Assembly (NCBI RefSeq): GCF_000948975.2
Contig: NZ_CP059735.1
Coordinates: forward strand, 4,896,603 to 4,960,602
Source of the DNA: Thalassomonas actiniarum
Lineage (GTDB): Bacteria; Pseudomonadota; Gammaproteobacteria; Enterobacterales; Alteromonadaceae
Direction: 5' to 3'
DNA length: 64,000 bases
In this document: positions 35,556 to 45,610 of the stretch, one piece after another
Layout of the letters: every line of letters starts with the position of its first letter
How positions within the stretch are numbered: position 1 is the first letter of the stretch
Notes under the pieces: model-generated
Database searches by the model: none
What the model was told of the DNA's origin: nothing
What the model saw: only the letters and a program-made list of their open reading frames with translations
Translations under genes and position numbers: made by a program

Positions 35556-36247
35556 TGCTTGAACAGCTGTTTTTGTATTTATCTGACTTTTTGATGTTTA
35601 TGCCAGAAAGCTATTCACGCCTGATAACTCACTACAACCAGGCAGTCTGGCCGTTACCTCTGTTCACCTTATTGCTCGGCGCCGTCAACCTGGTACTGAT
35701 AAAATCACGCTACCTGCACCGAAATCGCCTGGTTAACCTCAGCCTGGCATGTCACTGGTTATGGGTGGGTTTAGTTTTTCACTACCACTACTTCAGCACG
35801 ATCAATTGGGCGGCGCCGGCTTTTGCCCTGCTTTTTAGCTTGCAGGCTGCCCTGCTGTTTTTTTGGGGCGTCATTAAGAATAAAATTCACTATCAAGCCC
35901 CGTTCACTCCTGTAGGTTATGCCGGGCTGTTTATTTACCTGTTTGTTTTATTGCTTTACCCCGCCCTCACCGCCTATTGGCATCAGGGCCGGCAAAGCGC
36001 CGACTATTACGGTGTCGGCGCCGATGCCACTTGCCTGGCAACCCTGGGGCTGTTGTTGATGACAAACAGCCGCAGCCGCTATTACCTGCTCTTACCCTTG
36101 CTCTGGTGTCTGCTCAGCGCCGCTATGGCCTGGATGATGGCATTCAAACAAAGCTTGCTGCTGGCAGGCATGCCTTTGCTGGTAGGCCTTCTCAAGGTTT
36201 TTCCCGCTATCGTTTACCGCGTAAAAAACGCCGCCAAACATAAATAA
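35555..36247 (+). CDS. Polytopic membrane protein, DUF6064-like
   Basis: A 230-residue integral membrane protein with about seven hydrophobic segments. The start DFLMFMPESYSRLITHYNQAVWP resembles the DUF6064 opening, in which a Phe/Pro-rich motif leads into helix 1; this is a family resemblance only. The ATG overlaps the stop of the Tat-exported aldo/keto reductase (TGATG), so the two are co-expressed and may work together in the membrane. Function unknown. Confidence 0.75.
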   Translation: MLEQLFLYLSDFLMFMPESYSRLITHYNQAVWPLPLFTLLLGAVNLVLIKSRYLHRNRLVNLSLACHWLWVGLVFHYHYFSTINWAAPAFALLFSLQAALLFFWGVIKNKIHYQAPFTPVGYAGLFIYLFVLLLYPALTAYWHQGRQSADYYGVGADATCLATLGLLLMTNSRSRYYLLLPLLWCLLSAAMAWMMAFKQSLLLAGMPLLVGLLKVFPAIVYRVKNAAKHK

Positions 36248-36397
36248 TTTTATACCGCTAAATATCACCACCAGCTAAAAGCCTAGCTTTCACCGAGTAT
36301 CTTATTTGTGCCTGCTTTAGGCTGCAAAGCTTGATGCAGGAAAGCCGGTGCTCCCTTTATCGAAACGCCCTTTAATCAGCCAGCAGTGAAACAAAAT

Positions 36398-38092
36398 ATG
36401 AGTATCATCAAGCCAAAAACCATTAACGGCCAGGTCATCGTCATCTTGATTTTAGCCGGTTTATGCTCCAGCCTGATCCTTGGCTACCTCAATATCCATA
36501 ACAGCAGGGTCATGGCAATAGAGGAAGTCTCCGGTAAAGCCAAAGAGTTGATCGACAGAGCCGCGCAAATGTTTATCGTTTCCACGGTGCGCTTTAATGA
36601 CGAATACCTGGCAGCCGCCGACGAAGCTGCCAGGCAAGCGATCAAAAGCGACTGGCAGCGCACCATCAGCGCGGTAGACCGGGCGGTTACCCATGACTTT
36701 GGCGACAAACACAGCCGGGTGCGCTTATTTACCGATGCCAAGCTGCTTAAGGTAGCGCCCCAGGGACAGGAAAATACCCAGGCGCGGGGAGAATTTGAAC
36801 ACAAAACCCTGCGGACATTTTATAGCGGCTCCCGCGATGCCGTTACCGATATATCCGACCGCTATTACCGCTTTGCCGTGCCCCTGACCAGCGATATGCA
36901 CCCGGGATGTGCCAATTGCCATGGCATCCCCACTGAAAAAAGCCTGCTTATCGGCGCCCTGGGGGTAAGCATTCCCCTAAAAGAGTATCTGGCAACGGCA
37001 TCAAAAAACGGTTATTTATCGACCTTTTACTTTATCCTGCTGCTGGTACTCTCTTTTACCATTACCTTTGTCTTACTCAAACTTAAGGTCTCGGCGCCGT
37101 TAAGCCAGCTGAACCTGGGTACCCGGGACATCATCGAAGGCTTAGCCCGCAACAAGGCAAACTTAGCCACCCGCTTTGATGATAAACAGGCGGGAGAAAT
37201 CGGCATTTTGGCGGCTAACTTTAATGATCTGATGCAGATATTAGCCAATATCATGCAGGAACTGTCACTAGGCTCACAAACCTTAATATCCGCTTCCGGG
37301 CAAACCGCAACCATAGCCGAACAGACCAAACAAAACACCCATGAAAGGCTGCTCAACCTTACCAGCGTGGTCACGGCACTGTCGCAACTACATCAAAGCA
37401 GTGAAGAGGTCGCCGCTGGCGCCTCCGATACCGCAACGGCCTCGGTCAGCGCCAACGATGCCGTATTGCAGGGACAGGTAAAAGTCGAAAATACCCTGAG
37501 TGCCATCAAGGCGCTTGAGCAAAATATCAGCCAAACCGGCCTTGCCATCACCCGGCTGCACCAGAGAACCGATACCATAGGCAATATTGTCACCACCATA
37601 GACGGCATCGCCGAGCAGACCAATTTATTGGCCCTTAATGCCGCCATAGAGGCCGCCCGCGCCGGTGACCAGGGTAAAGGGTTTGCCGTGGTGGCCGACG
37701 AGGTGCGCTCCCTGGCACAGCGCACCCAGGCGGCAACCAAAGAAATCAATCAGCTGGTAAACGACTTACAAAACGACTCCGGCCAGGCAGCGGCGGCGAT
37801 GAGCCAAAGCAGCAAACGGGCAAATGAGTCGGTCGATTACGCCGTCGAAGCCGAGCACTTCTTAACCACCATCACTGCCAGCATGGCCAATATCTGCGAT
37901 ATGAACAACCAAATTGCCGCAGCGGCTGAACAGCAAAATATGACCCTGGCAGATATAAAGTGCCACCTCGACGCCGTTGAAAAAGATGCCCGGAAAACCC
38001 TGAGCGGCACAGAGGCCACGGTGCAACAAAGCAATAAACTTATCGCCTTATCCGAGCATTTAACCGCTTTGGTCAACCATAGCGACAGTTAA
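36398..38092 (+). CDS. Methyl-accepting chemotaxis protein with Tll0287-like c-type haem sensor domain
   Basis: A 564-residue chemoreceptor. TM1 lies at about residues 10-30. The periplasmic domain (about 35-205) matches Tll0287-like sensor domains and contains the haem c attachment motif CANCHG, just after [17 protein letters not shown]2 (about 210-230) leads to HAMP and the coiled coil with [19 protein letters not shown] and [13 protein letters not shown] chose ATG 36398; a GTG 4 codons earlier has no better ribosome-binding site. A covalent haem suggests sensing of oxygen, NO or redox state. The 3' end overlaps the LysR gene by 4 bp. Confidence 0.88.
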   Translation: MSIIKPKTINGQVIVILILAGLCSSLILGYLNIHNSRVMAIEEVSGKAKELIDRAAQMFIVSTVRFNDEYLAAADEAARQAIKSDWQRTISAVDRAVTHDFGDKHSRVRLFTDAKLLKVAPQGQENTQARGEFEHKTLRTFYSGSRDAVTDISDRYYRFAVPLTSDMHPGCANCHGIPTEKSLLIGALGVSIPLKEYLATASKNGYLSTFYFILLLVLSFTITFVLLKLKVSAPLSQLNLGTRDIIEGLARNKANLATRFDDKQAGEIGILAANFNDLMQILANIMQELSLGSQTLISASGQTATIAEQTKQNTHERLLNLTSVVTALSQLHQSSEEVAAGASDTATASVSANDAVLQGQVKVENTLSAIKALEQNISQTGLAITRLHQRTDTIGNIVTTIDGIAEQTNLLALNAAIEAARAGDQGKGFAVVADEVRSLAQRTQAATKEINQLVNDLQNDSGQAAAAMSQSSKRANESVDYAVEAEHFLTTITASMANICDMNNQIAAAAEQQNMTLADIKCHLDAVEKDARKTLSGTEATVQQSNKLIALSEHLTALVNHSDS

Positions 38093-38994
38093 GCACTGGC
38101 AAGGCGCTCACGTAAAAAAGCAATAAACACCCGCATCCGGTATGACAGGCTGTGCTCTTTGGCCCTTAGGGCATAGAGGTTTAACGCCGGGGTCGTATAT
38201 CCGGTTAAAACCTCTTTAACCTGATCCCGCCCCAGTGTATCCGCCACGATAAATTCCGGGATATGGGCCAGTCCCTGGTGGCTTAACAGCGCCGATTTGA
38301 TCAATAAGCTGTTATTGGCCACCAGCTTGGGCTCAAGGTAGATATCAAGCACTTTATCCCCCTGATAAAACTGCCACTTTTTTGCCATGCCCGGCAGATG
38401 ATACATCAGACAGGCATGGCGGGCCAAATCGGCCGGCTGCTCCGGGGTGCCATATTGCGCCAGGTATTCGGGGGTGGCACACACCACAAAACGGTAACCG
38501 GTAATTTTCTGGCATAACAGACTTGAGTCCGCCAGTTGCCCGGTCAGGCGCAGTACCAGATCATAATCCCCCGCCAGCACATTCACCTGCTGATCACTGA
38601 GCCGGGTATCAAACTCAATTTCGGGATATAACTGCATAAATTCGCTTAATAGCGGGGCAAACACTTCCAGGCCCCAGGTCATCGGGAGCCCGAGGCGAAT
38701 TTTCCCCGCCGGTTTTTGCTGCTTCTGAGCCAATTCCTGCTGCAGGTTTTGCCATTGTCCCAGCAGCAATAAGGCGCTTTGATAACAGCGCTCACCGCTG
38801 TCGGTCACCTGCATATGCCGGGTGCTGCGCTTGAACAAAACCGCATCCAGGGTAACTTCCAACTGCTCTATCGCCTTAGATACCCGGGCTGCGGAGATCT
38901 CCAGCCGTTTAGCCGCCCCGGTAAAACTGCCCTCTTCCACCACGGCTTTCATCACCTTCAGGCTTTCTAACTGGTTTATTTTCACCATCTTCAT
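38089..38994 (-). CDS. LysR-family transcriptional regulator
   Basis: A 301-residue LysR regulator. The N-terminal winged helix-turn-helix is at residues 5-65 ([26 protein letters not shown], then [13 protein letters not shown]). The effector domain begins about 90 ([20 protein letters not shown]). It is transcribed divergently from an Old Yellow Enzyme gene, 109 bp apart, the usual layout for a LysR regulator and its target. A dyad at 39003-39023 lies just upstream of its start. Its stop overlaps that of the convergent chemoreceptor gene. Confidence 0.92.
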   Translation of the reverse strand: MKMVKINQLESLKVMKAVVEEGSFTGAAKRLEISAARVSKAIEQLEVTLDAVLFKRSTRHMQVTDSGERCYQSALLLLGQWQNLQQELAQKQQKPAGKIRLGLPMTWGLEVFAPLLSEFMQLYPEIEFDTRLSDQQVNVLAGDYDLVLRLTGQLADSSLLCQKITGYRFVVCATPEYLAQYGTPEQPADLARHACLMYHLPGMAKKWQFYQGDKVLDIYLEPKLVANNSLLIKSALLSHQGLAHIPEFIVADTLGRDQVKEVLTGYTTPALNLYALRAKEHSLSYRMRVFIAFLRERLASA

Positions 38995-39002
38995 GCCAAC
39001 AA

Positions 39003-39023
39003 TTATTAACTAAAAGTTATTAA
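39003..39023. promoter_or_regulatory. Candidate LysR operator
   Basis: TTATTAACT-AAA-AGTTATTAA: an interrupted dyad matching at 8 of 9 positions, 8 bp upstream of the LysR start and 80 bp upstream of the Old Yellow Enzyme gene. It fits autoregulation and divergent control. Confidence 0.4.
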
Positions 39024-39103
39024 TCTTTCAATTTAAAGCGATATTCTCAATCTTTTAGTCGAGTGTCAAAATTACTCCACTTTAAAGCAACCAGGCCGTT
39101 ACC

Positions 39104-40213
39104 ATGACACTTGAACATTCAGTCCTGTTTAGCCCGCAAAAAATCGGCGCTTACACCCTAAAAAACCGTTTAGCCATCGCCCCCATGACCCGGGTCAGTG
39201 CCGATAAGGCCGGTTTGATGACCACGGAAATGGCACGATATTACCAAAGCTTTGCCGAGAGCGGCTTTGGCCTTATCATCACCGAAGGCCTGTATACCGA
39301 TAAACGCTATAGCCAGGCATACCGCAACCAACCGGGCCTGTCGGATATCCAGCAGGCAAAGAGCTGGCAACCCTTACTCTCCTCCCTTAACGCCAGTGGT
39401 ACCTTGCTCATTGCCCAGCTGATGCACGGCGGCGCCCTGTCGCAGTACAATAAATACCAGGATCATACCCGCGGGCCTTCTGCTGTCAGGCCTTTGGGCC
39501 AGCAAATGCCTTTTTATTACGGCCAGGGGCAATATCCGCTGCCAGAGCAAATGACAATGCAGGATATCCGTGAGGTGATCAAGGGTTTTGTCTCAGCCGC
39601 CTTGTTTGCCCAATCCGCCGGTTTTCACGGCGTTGAAATACACGGCGCCAACGGTTACCTGTTGGATCAGTTCCTCACCCCCTACAGCAACCGGCGCAGC
39701 GATGTATACGGCGGCCTTTTGGCAAACCGCTTACGCCTTTACCGGGAAATATTACAGGCGGTAAGAGCTGCGGTAGGTGATAACTTTATCGTCGGGGTGC
39801 GTTTTTCCCAGAAAAAAGTCAACGACAACGAACACACCTGGCCGGAAGCTATCGAGGCGGCATGGCAAACCTTCACCTTGGCCAAAAACAGCCAGGTCGA
39901 CTATATCCATACCACAGAGCCGCAGGCATGGGCACCGGCTTTTGCCAACAGCCCTTCGCTGGCGGCACTGGCAAAGCATTACTCTGGTTTGCCGGTCATT
40001 GCCAATGGCGGCATCGTCGAAGGCGAGCAGGCGTTGGACGTTATTAAACACCAACAGGCTGATATTGTCGCCATCGGCCGCGCCGCCCTGGCAAACCCAA
40101 ACTGGGTCGATGCGATCAAATACGGCCAGGCGCTGCGTGCTTTTGATTACGACCTCTTTAAACCGATTGCCAATCTCGAAAATGCCAGCCGTTATTTAGA
40201 CAGCGTAAGTTGA
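39104..40213 (+). CDS. Old Yellow Enzyme-family NADH:flavin oxidoreductase (ene-reductase)
   Basis: A 369-residue FMN-dependent TIM-barrel enzyme. Visible marks are KNRLAIAPMTRVSA at the start, the substrate-binding pair in HGVEIHGANGYLLDQFL (His, Asn), RRSDVYGGLLANRLRL, and the FMN phosphate region VIANGGI and VAIGRAALANPNW. These are standard for the OYE family, which reduces activated C=C bonds. Cytoplasmic. It is divergently transcribed from a LysR gene that probably controls it. The true substrate is unknown. Confidence 0.92.
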   Translation: MTLEHSVLFSPQKIGAYTLKNRLAIAPMTRVSADKAGLMTTEMARYYQSFAESGFGLIITEGLYTDKRYSQAYRNQPGLSDIQQAKSWQPLLSSLNASGTLLIAQLMHGGALSQYNKYQDHTRGPSAVRPLGQQMPFYYGQGQYPLPEQMTMQDIREVIKGFVSAALFAQSAGFHGVEIHGANGYLLDQFLTPYSNRRSDVYGGLLANRLRLYREILQAVRAAVGDNFIVGVRFSQKKVNDNEHTWPEAIEAAWQTFTLAKNSQVDYIHTTEPQAWAPAFANSPSLAALAKHYSGLPVIANGGIVEGEQALDVIKHQQADIVAIGRAALANPNWVDAIKYGQALRAFDYDLFKPIANLENASRYLDSVS

Positions 40214-40221
40214 GGAGAGAC

Positions 40222-40250
40222 ACTGCCTGCTTATGGATGAAACAGGCAGT
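40222..40250. terminator. Hairpin between convergent genes
   Basis: ACTGCCTG / CAGGCAGT, an 8-bp perfect stem with a 13-nt loop, between the stops at 40213 and 40277. No T-tract, so moderate confidence. Confidence 0.55.
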
Positions 40251-40276
40251 CAAGCGCTTATATCACAGCGCCTTTA

Positions 40277-41566
40277 TTATTGCTCGGCCCGGGTGACCAG
40301 GTTGGCAGACGCCGCTTTTTTGCCGTCCTGAGCCAATATCGGCGCCAGGACCGCCAGGTCGCCGTCGATATTCTCGGGAATGGGTAAGCCCAAAATACTC
40401 GCCAGCACAGGGAAAACATGAATATTTTCAAAGCTGGGGATCTCCAGTCCCTGTTTGAAATCCGGCCCGTTGGCAATAAAAATGGCTGCCATTTCCTTCA
40501 CCCGGTAAGGGTTAAAGCCATGGGTGCCCCCCACCGCATCATCAAGCCATTTTGTATCGGAAAAGGTCGCGGGCGGCGCAACATCAAGCAGGATATCGGC
40601 AATACGGTGGCTGCCGCCATAATGTAAACGCTCAGGGATCGTTTCTTTGGCATAAACCCGGTAGCGGCCCATGCTTTTTGCATTCAGCCGCTTTACGTCT
40701 TCGGCAATCTTGCTTTGGCTGATAGCTTTATCCGCATACAACATCAACTGGGTTGAGCCGTTCACGACCTTGTAACCGCTAAAGTCATCCAGCGCTTGCC
40801 AGTCGATCTTACTTTGCTTATTGATTTTCACCATACCGTGATCCGACACCACCACCAGGTTCACCTCAAAAGGCAATTCATCTAGGCGCTGCTTAAGCTG
40901 GCCGATATAACCGTCAAGCATGGCCACGGCATCCTGTACCTGCTGCGATTCCGGACCAAAATCGTGTCCCATGTCATCCACCAGGGAAAAATAACCGGTA
41001 ATAAAACTTGGCCGCTGGCTTGGTGGTAACTTTAACCAGTCGATAATGCCGTCGATACGCTCCTGGTAGGGGGTCGATTTATTATAGCCATGATAATAAC
41101 TGGGCAGGATACCGCCAATTTCTGCATCGGATTCCGGCCAGAAGAAAGTGGCGCTGCGAACATTGTTTTGCTCGGCCAGGGTCCATAGCGGCGTGCCCCA
41201 GAGCCATAAAGGCTGCTCCTTTGCCTTGCCCATATCATAAACCTCGTCAAGCTCAACATCATAAAAGTCATTGTGCACCAGCCCGTGGTTGCTCGGGTAC
41301 ATACCGGTTACCAGAGTCAGATGGTTGGGAAAGGTTTTTGTCGGATAACTCGGCTGCATACTCGTCGCCCGTACCCCGCCCCGGGCCAGGGCCTTGAGGT
41401 TTTTCGCTTGGTATTTTTCAATATAGTCATAGCGAAAACCATCAAGCGAAATCAGCACCACGGGATTGACTGAGTGGACAGAGGTCACTTTTGATTGCGA
41501 ACAACCCGCCAACAGCACCAGGGAAACAGCTAAAAACCACTTTAGCCGGGACAAGATAAACGACAT
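40277..41566 (-). CDS. Lipoprotein nucleotide pyrophosphatase/phosphodiesterase (NPP, alkaline phosphatase superfamily)
   Basis: A 429-residue lipoprotein (lipobox LLAGC) of the NPP family. The metal and nucleophile motifs are clear: ISLDGFRYDYI, YPTKTFPNHLTL (catalytic Thr), YFSLVDDMGHDFGP, VVVSDHGM and GGTHGFNP. Metal ligands match those of ectonucleotide pyrophosphatases, which cleave phosphodiester and pyrophosphate bonds. It is probably anchored in the outer membrane or periplasm. The gene stands alone; a hairpin at 40222-40250 lies at its end. Confidence 0.9.
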   Translation of the reverse strand: MSFILSRLKWFLAVSLVLLAGCSQSKVTSVHSVNPVVLISLDGFRYDYIEKYQAKNLKALARGGVRATSMQPSYPTKTFPNHLTLVTGMYPSNHGLVHNDFYDVELDEVYDMGKAKEQPLWLWGTPLWTLAEQNNVRSATFFWPESDAEIGGILPSYYHGYNKSTPYQERIDGIIDWLKLPPSQRPSFITGYFSLVDDMGHDFGPESQQVQDAVAMLDGYIGQLKQRLDELPFEVNLVVVSDHGMVKINKQSKIDWQALDDFSGYKVVNGSTQLMLYADKAISQSKIAEDVKRLNAKSMGRYRVYAKETIPERLHYGGSHRIADILLDVAPPATFSDTKWLDDAVGGTHGFNPYRVKEMAAIFIANGPDFKQGLEIPSFENIHVFPVLASILGLPIPENIDGDLAVLAPILAQDGKKAASANLVTRAEQ

Positions 41567-41864
41567 TTATAACTACCTAAAATAAAGAATCTTCCCCTAC
41601 CTTACCCGAATATCCAAGGCAGGCCTATCACTGATTTATCCGGCAAGCGGAATTCAGGTACAGGCATTTGGAAAAACCCTCTTTGTCTTTAAATCCTTAA
41701 TAGCTAAAAAGCAATTATCACAAAGATTTACAATTAAAGATTACCATCAAAGCCTTGATCCCTTATCCTTTGTTATTAAAAGCCCTTTTTGCTGAAGAAG
41801 GCTCTGCGGTAACTTCTTTAAAAGGCAAGATATCACCACAAATTTACAAGGAATAATAATAGCG

Positions 41865-44762
41865 ATGAAACATTTCAAACCTGCCATTCTGGCCCTGGCA
41901 TTAACCGCTGCACTGGCGGGTTGTCAGCACCAGGCCGCCAATCAGGCAAACACAGGGCCCCAGCCGGACACCAATAGTCAGCAGATAATTAAAAGCCCGG
42001 CTGATCAAAGAGATTATCGCTATTTAACCCTAAAGAACGGCTTAAAAGTATTGCTGATTTCAGATCCGAGAGCGGATAAATCGGCCGCCGCCATGGATGT
42101 TTCCGTCGGTGCCTATCACGCCCCCAAAGACCGTGCCGGCCTGCTGCACTTTTTAGAGCATATGTTATTTTTGGGCACGGAAAAATATCCGGATGCCGGG
42201 GAGTATAACGAGTTTCTCAAGAAAAATGGCGGCGCTTCGAACGCTTACACTTCAACAGAAGATACCAACTATTTTTTTGATGTCAGCAATGACGCCTTCG
42301 ACCAGGCCTTAGATCGTTTTGCCCAGTTTTTTATCGCCCCCACCATGGATCCCGAGTTTGTCGAGCGGGAAAAAAATGCCGTGGACTCGGAGTACTCCCT
42401 GAAATTAAAGCAAGATGACCGCAGAAGCCGGGAAGCCAGCCGCCAGGCATTAAACCCTGCTCACCCGCGCAGCATGTTCAGTGTCGGCAACTTAGACACT
42501 TTAGCCGATCGCGGCGATGATAAAGTATACGACGACCTGATGGAAGTTTACCGCCGCCACTACTCGGCAAACCGCATGGCGCTGGTGGTATTATCCAACC
42601 AGCCTTTGGCGCAGATAGAAAAATCGGTCACCGAAAAATTCAGCGCCGTTAAAAATAACGGCCTGGCCGCCCCGAAACTGCCGACAGACTTTTTAGGTCA
42701 GGAGCAGCTGGCCACCCGGGTATTGATCGAACCGCTTCGGGAAATGCGCAGCCTGAAATTAACCTTTCCAATTGAAGATACCCAGCAATATGCCAATGAA
42801 AAACCCACCCGGCTGCTCAGCCACTTGCTGGGCCATGAAGGCGAAAACTCCCTTTACCAGCGCTTAAACCAACAGGGCCTGGTGGAGTCTTTGGGCACCT
42901 ATGTTGAAAATGACGATGCCGTTGATGCTTTTCAAATCTCGTTAAGCTTGACGGAAAAAGGTTTAACCCGGGTAGATGACATCACCCGGGAGATCTTCGC
43001 CTATATCGACCTGATCAAACAACAGGGGATCAAGGAAGAATATTACCGGGAAATCAAAAATATTGCCGCACTCGACTTTACCTTCCAGGAAAAAGTCAGC
43101 CCGATGCGCACCGTATACCGCTTATCCCCGGTATTGCAAAAAACACCGGCAAAACATTTGTTGGACATACATTACACCTACAGCGGCTTTAACGAAGCCT
43201 TAACCCGGCAATACCTGTCCCAGCTTAACCCGCACAATATGCAGCAAACCCTGGTGGCCCCGGGGGTGAGCACAGACAAAAACGAACCTTTATACGATGT
43301 GAACTATTCGGTCAATAAACTGCCGCAAGCCAAACTGGACCAATGGCACAATACCCGGGCCTATGCGGACATGAAACTGCCGCCGCTAAACCCCTTTATC
43401 GCCGAAGATATCCAGCTGAAAGAGCAACACAGCAACAGCCGTCCCGAACTTTTGGTGGATAAACAAGGCATCAAACTTTGGCACTATCAGGACACCAGCT
43501 TTGACATGCCTAAAGCCAGCGTCTTTATGCGTATCGAATCGCCGCTTGCCGCCAACAGCAGTGAAAACCGGGCCATGCTGACCCTGGCCAGCAAACTTAT
43601 CGAAGACAAGTTAAATACCTATGGCTTTAATGCCAAAGCCGCCGGCCTGGATTACCGCCTGTTCGCCTCGGATAAGGGCTTAGGTTATAGCGTAAACGGT
43701 TACCACGACAAACAGGCAGAGCTGATCAAAACCATTAACGACACCATCACCCGGTTTGACATCAGCGAAGAAAAATTTGCCCTGGTCAAAGACACCTTGC
43801 TCAGGAAGTGGAAAAATTCCGCCCTTGACCGTCCCATCCGCCAGGTTGCCGGCAAAATGAAACGGGCCTTTGGTGAAGATCCCTTCTCCAGCAAGGTCAA
43901 AGGCGAGGCACTGGCGGCTGTCACCCTGGAGCAGTTAACCCGCTATATGCAGGCAATGTTGTCTCAGGTCAGCTTAAAAGTCATGACCCACGGCAACACG
44001 GATAAAACCGAAGCCATCGCCTTAGGCCAGAGCTTTGCCGACAGCTTCTTAAGCTCGGCAAAAACCGCTCCGCAGCACCGGCTGAACCTGCGCCAGCTGG
44101 CCCCGGGTGAAGAAGCCGTCATCGAAATGGATATCAAACACCAGGACTCGGCCATCGCCATCGCCTATCCGGCGCCAACCTCGCTGACGGGATTAAAACA
44201 AACCCGGATGCTGGGACAGGTGCTCACCGCCGCGTTTTTCAATGATATCCGTACCCGGCAACAGCTCGGTTATGTGGTGCATGCCGGCGGCGGAGAAATT
44301 GAAAATATGCCGACGCTGAATTTTTATGTCCAGTCCTCCAAGGTGGGCCCGAAAGAGCTGCAAAAACGCATCGACCAGTTTATCCTGGAGCAGTTTGCCG
44401 TGGTCAAGGCCATGACGGAAGCAGAGTTTGCCGAGCACAAAACCGGACTGATCACCAACATCAAACGCCAGGATAAAAACCTGCTTGAGCGCACCCGCAG
44501 ATTATGGGCCGAGTTAGGTGACGGCTTTGACAACTTCGACAAGAGAGAGCAGTTAGCCGCTGCCATCTCAGCCATGAGCAAGCAGGAGCTGGTCGAAAGT
44601 TATGAAAGCCTGCTGATGGCGCCGATGAAAAAGCGCCTGATCAGCCGTAACTTCGGCAAGGCCCACAGGGATCAGGACTTTCAAAATGCCAGCAAGGACA
44701 ATTCGGTCTGCCGCAAAGAAACCTGCTGGACCCGGGTCGCCCCGGATAAAACCCGCGGTTAA
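41865..44762 (+). CDS. Lipoprotein M16-family protease (pitrilysin/insulinase type)
   Basis: A 965-residue zinc protease, close to the E. coli protease III length. A lipobox (LAGCQH) gives a lipoprotein anchor, unlike periplasmic pitrilysin. The inverted zinc motif is HFLEHMLFLGTEKYP, with the third ligand in EKNAVDSEYS. The inactive C-terminal half is present (TRQQLGYVVHAGG). The protease probably degrades peptides in the periplasm or at the outer membrane. The C-terminus has two Cys (SVCRKETCW). It starts with ATG 41865, AAGGA upstream. A hairpin follows the stop. Confidence 0.93.
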   Translation: MKHFKPAILALALTAALAGCQHQAANQANTGPQPDTNSQQIIKSPADQRDYRYLTLKNGLKVLLISDPRADKSAAAMDVSVGAYHAPKDRAGLLHFLEHMLFLGTEKYPDAGEYNEFLKKNGGASNAYTSTEDTNYFFDVSNDAFDQALDRFAQFFIAPTMDPEFVEREKNAVDSEYSLKLKQDDRRSREASRQALNPAHPRSMFSVGNLDTLADRGDDKVYDDLMEVYRRHYSANRMALVVLSNQPLAQIEKSVTEKFSAVKNNGLAAPKLPTDFLGQEQLATRVLIEPLREMRSLKLTFPIEDTQQYANEKPTRLLSHLLGHEGENSLYQRLNQQGLVESLGTYVENDDAVDAFQISLSLTEKGLTRVDDITREIFAYIDLIKQQGIKEEYYREIKNIAALDFTFQEKVSPMRTVYRLSPVLQKTPAKHLLDIHYTYSGFNEALTRQYLSQLNPHNMQQTLVAPGVSTDKNEPLYDVNYSVNKLPQAKLDQWHNTRAYADMKLPPLNPFIAEDIQLKEQHSNSRPELLVDKQGIKLWHYQDTSFDMPKASVFMRIESPLAANSSENRAMLTLASKLIEDKLNTYGFNAKAAGLDYRLFASDKGLGYSVNGYHDKQAELIKTINDTITRFDISEEKFALVKDTLLRKWKNSALDRPIRQVAGKMKRAFGEDPFSSKVKGEALAAVTLEQLTRYMQAMLSQVSLKVMTHGNTDKTEAIALGQSFADSFLSSAKTAPQHRLNLRQLAPGEEAVIEMDIKHQDSAIAIAYPAPTSLTGLKQTRMLGQVLTAAFFNDIRTRQQLGYVVHAGGGEIENMPTLNFYVQSSKVGPKELQKRIDQFILEQFAVVKAMTEAEFAEHKTGLITNIKRQDKNLLERTRRLWAELGDGFDNFDKREQLAAAISAMSKQELVESYESLLMAPMKKRLISRNFGKAHRDQDFQNASKDNSVCRKETCWTRVAPDKTRG

Positions 44763-44781
44763 TCCGCACTAGTGCCATAAC

Positions 44782-44805
44782 GCCCTGATGCTGCGGCATC
44801 AGGGC
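44782..44805 (+). terminator. Hairpin after the M16 protease gene
   Basis: A perfect 10-bp stem GCCCTGATGC / GCATCAGGGC with a tetraloop TGCG, 20 bp past the stop. The following sequence is C-rich, not T-rich, so its terminator role is likely but unproven. Confidence 0.65.
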
Positions 44806-45011
44806 TACCCCCTTAGCTTCCCCCCTGTGCTGCCATATACGTCTATACTAAAAAAGTTAACCTTCACGGGTGCTCTGCCGTTATTGTCCGGCCCTCTAAA
44901 ACAGATGCCATGAATGCAAAGGAGCTGTTTTCTTGAAGCATTACTTTAAGAGACAGCTAGTTAATTGCCGTACTCACCTGATATTTTAATACCAACCAGT
45001 GAGGTGTGATC

Positions 45012-45530
45012 ATGTCTATTCAAAAACTCATTACCGCCTTTGTTATCAGCTTATGCATAGTCACCAATGCCAACGGTGCCGCTTTTATGAAACTTGGCGA
45101 TATCAAAGGTGAAGCAACCGACAATGAACACAAGGACTGGATTATCATTGAATCCATGAATTCACCGCTGTTCAGGGCCCAGGCGAGTACCGACTCTGCG
45201 GGACAATGCCAGCTTGCTCTTGCTGACAGAGGCGATACCAGCTTAGGAGATGTGGTGATTGTCAGGGAGCTGGATAAGTCTTCGGTCAAGCTGCAGCAAG
45301 CCTCCTGTGCGGGTAGCAACAGCCATTTCGAGGAAGCAATAATCGATGTGGTCGCGTCAAAACGCCGCGGACGCGAACCCTACCTCAGGTATAAGCTCAC
45401 CAATGTGATAGTCACCAGCTACAGTATTGCCCCCGGCAGCAACAACGCAGGAGACACAGTGCCCATGGAGAGTTTCAGCCTGAATTTTGAGGCGGTAGAA
45501 TTTGAATACGTGCCGCAAAGGCAAAAATAG
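45012..45530 (+). CDS. Exported Hcp-like protein (type VI tube protein family)
   Basis: A 172-residue protein with a cleavable signal peptide (1-23, ending NANGAAF) ahead of an Hcp-like fold: FMKLGDIKGEATDNEHKDW at the start, IVRELDKSSVKL in the middle, and VTSYSIAPGSNNAGDTVPME towards the end. The start is ATG 45012, with GAGGTG 6 nt upstream; a GTG 6 nt earlier is less likely. Hcp normally forms the T6SS tube and has no signal peptide. No other T6SS gene is in the window, so this orphan is probably a periplasmic or secreted relative. Confidence 0.82.
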   Translation: MSIQKLITAFVISLCIVTNANGAAFMKLGDIKGEATDNEHKDWIIIESMNSPLFRAQASTDSAGQCQLALADRGDTSLGDVVIVRELDKSSVKLQQASCAGSNSHFEEAIIDVVASKRRGREPYLRYKLTNVIVTSYSIAPGSNNAGDTVPMESFSLNFEAVEFEYVPQRQK

Positions 45531-45610
45531 CCACCGGGCACAGTTCAACCAGACACATGTCACAGCGGCGAAACAGCCTCCATCCAGGGGGATGCCTTAG
45601 TAACCCCCTT

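Noticed and set aside
45012-45530. Type VI secretion cluster
   Set aside because: No tss/tag gene beside the Hcp-like protein anywhere in the window.
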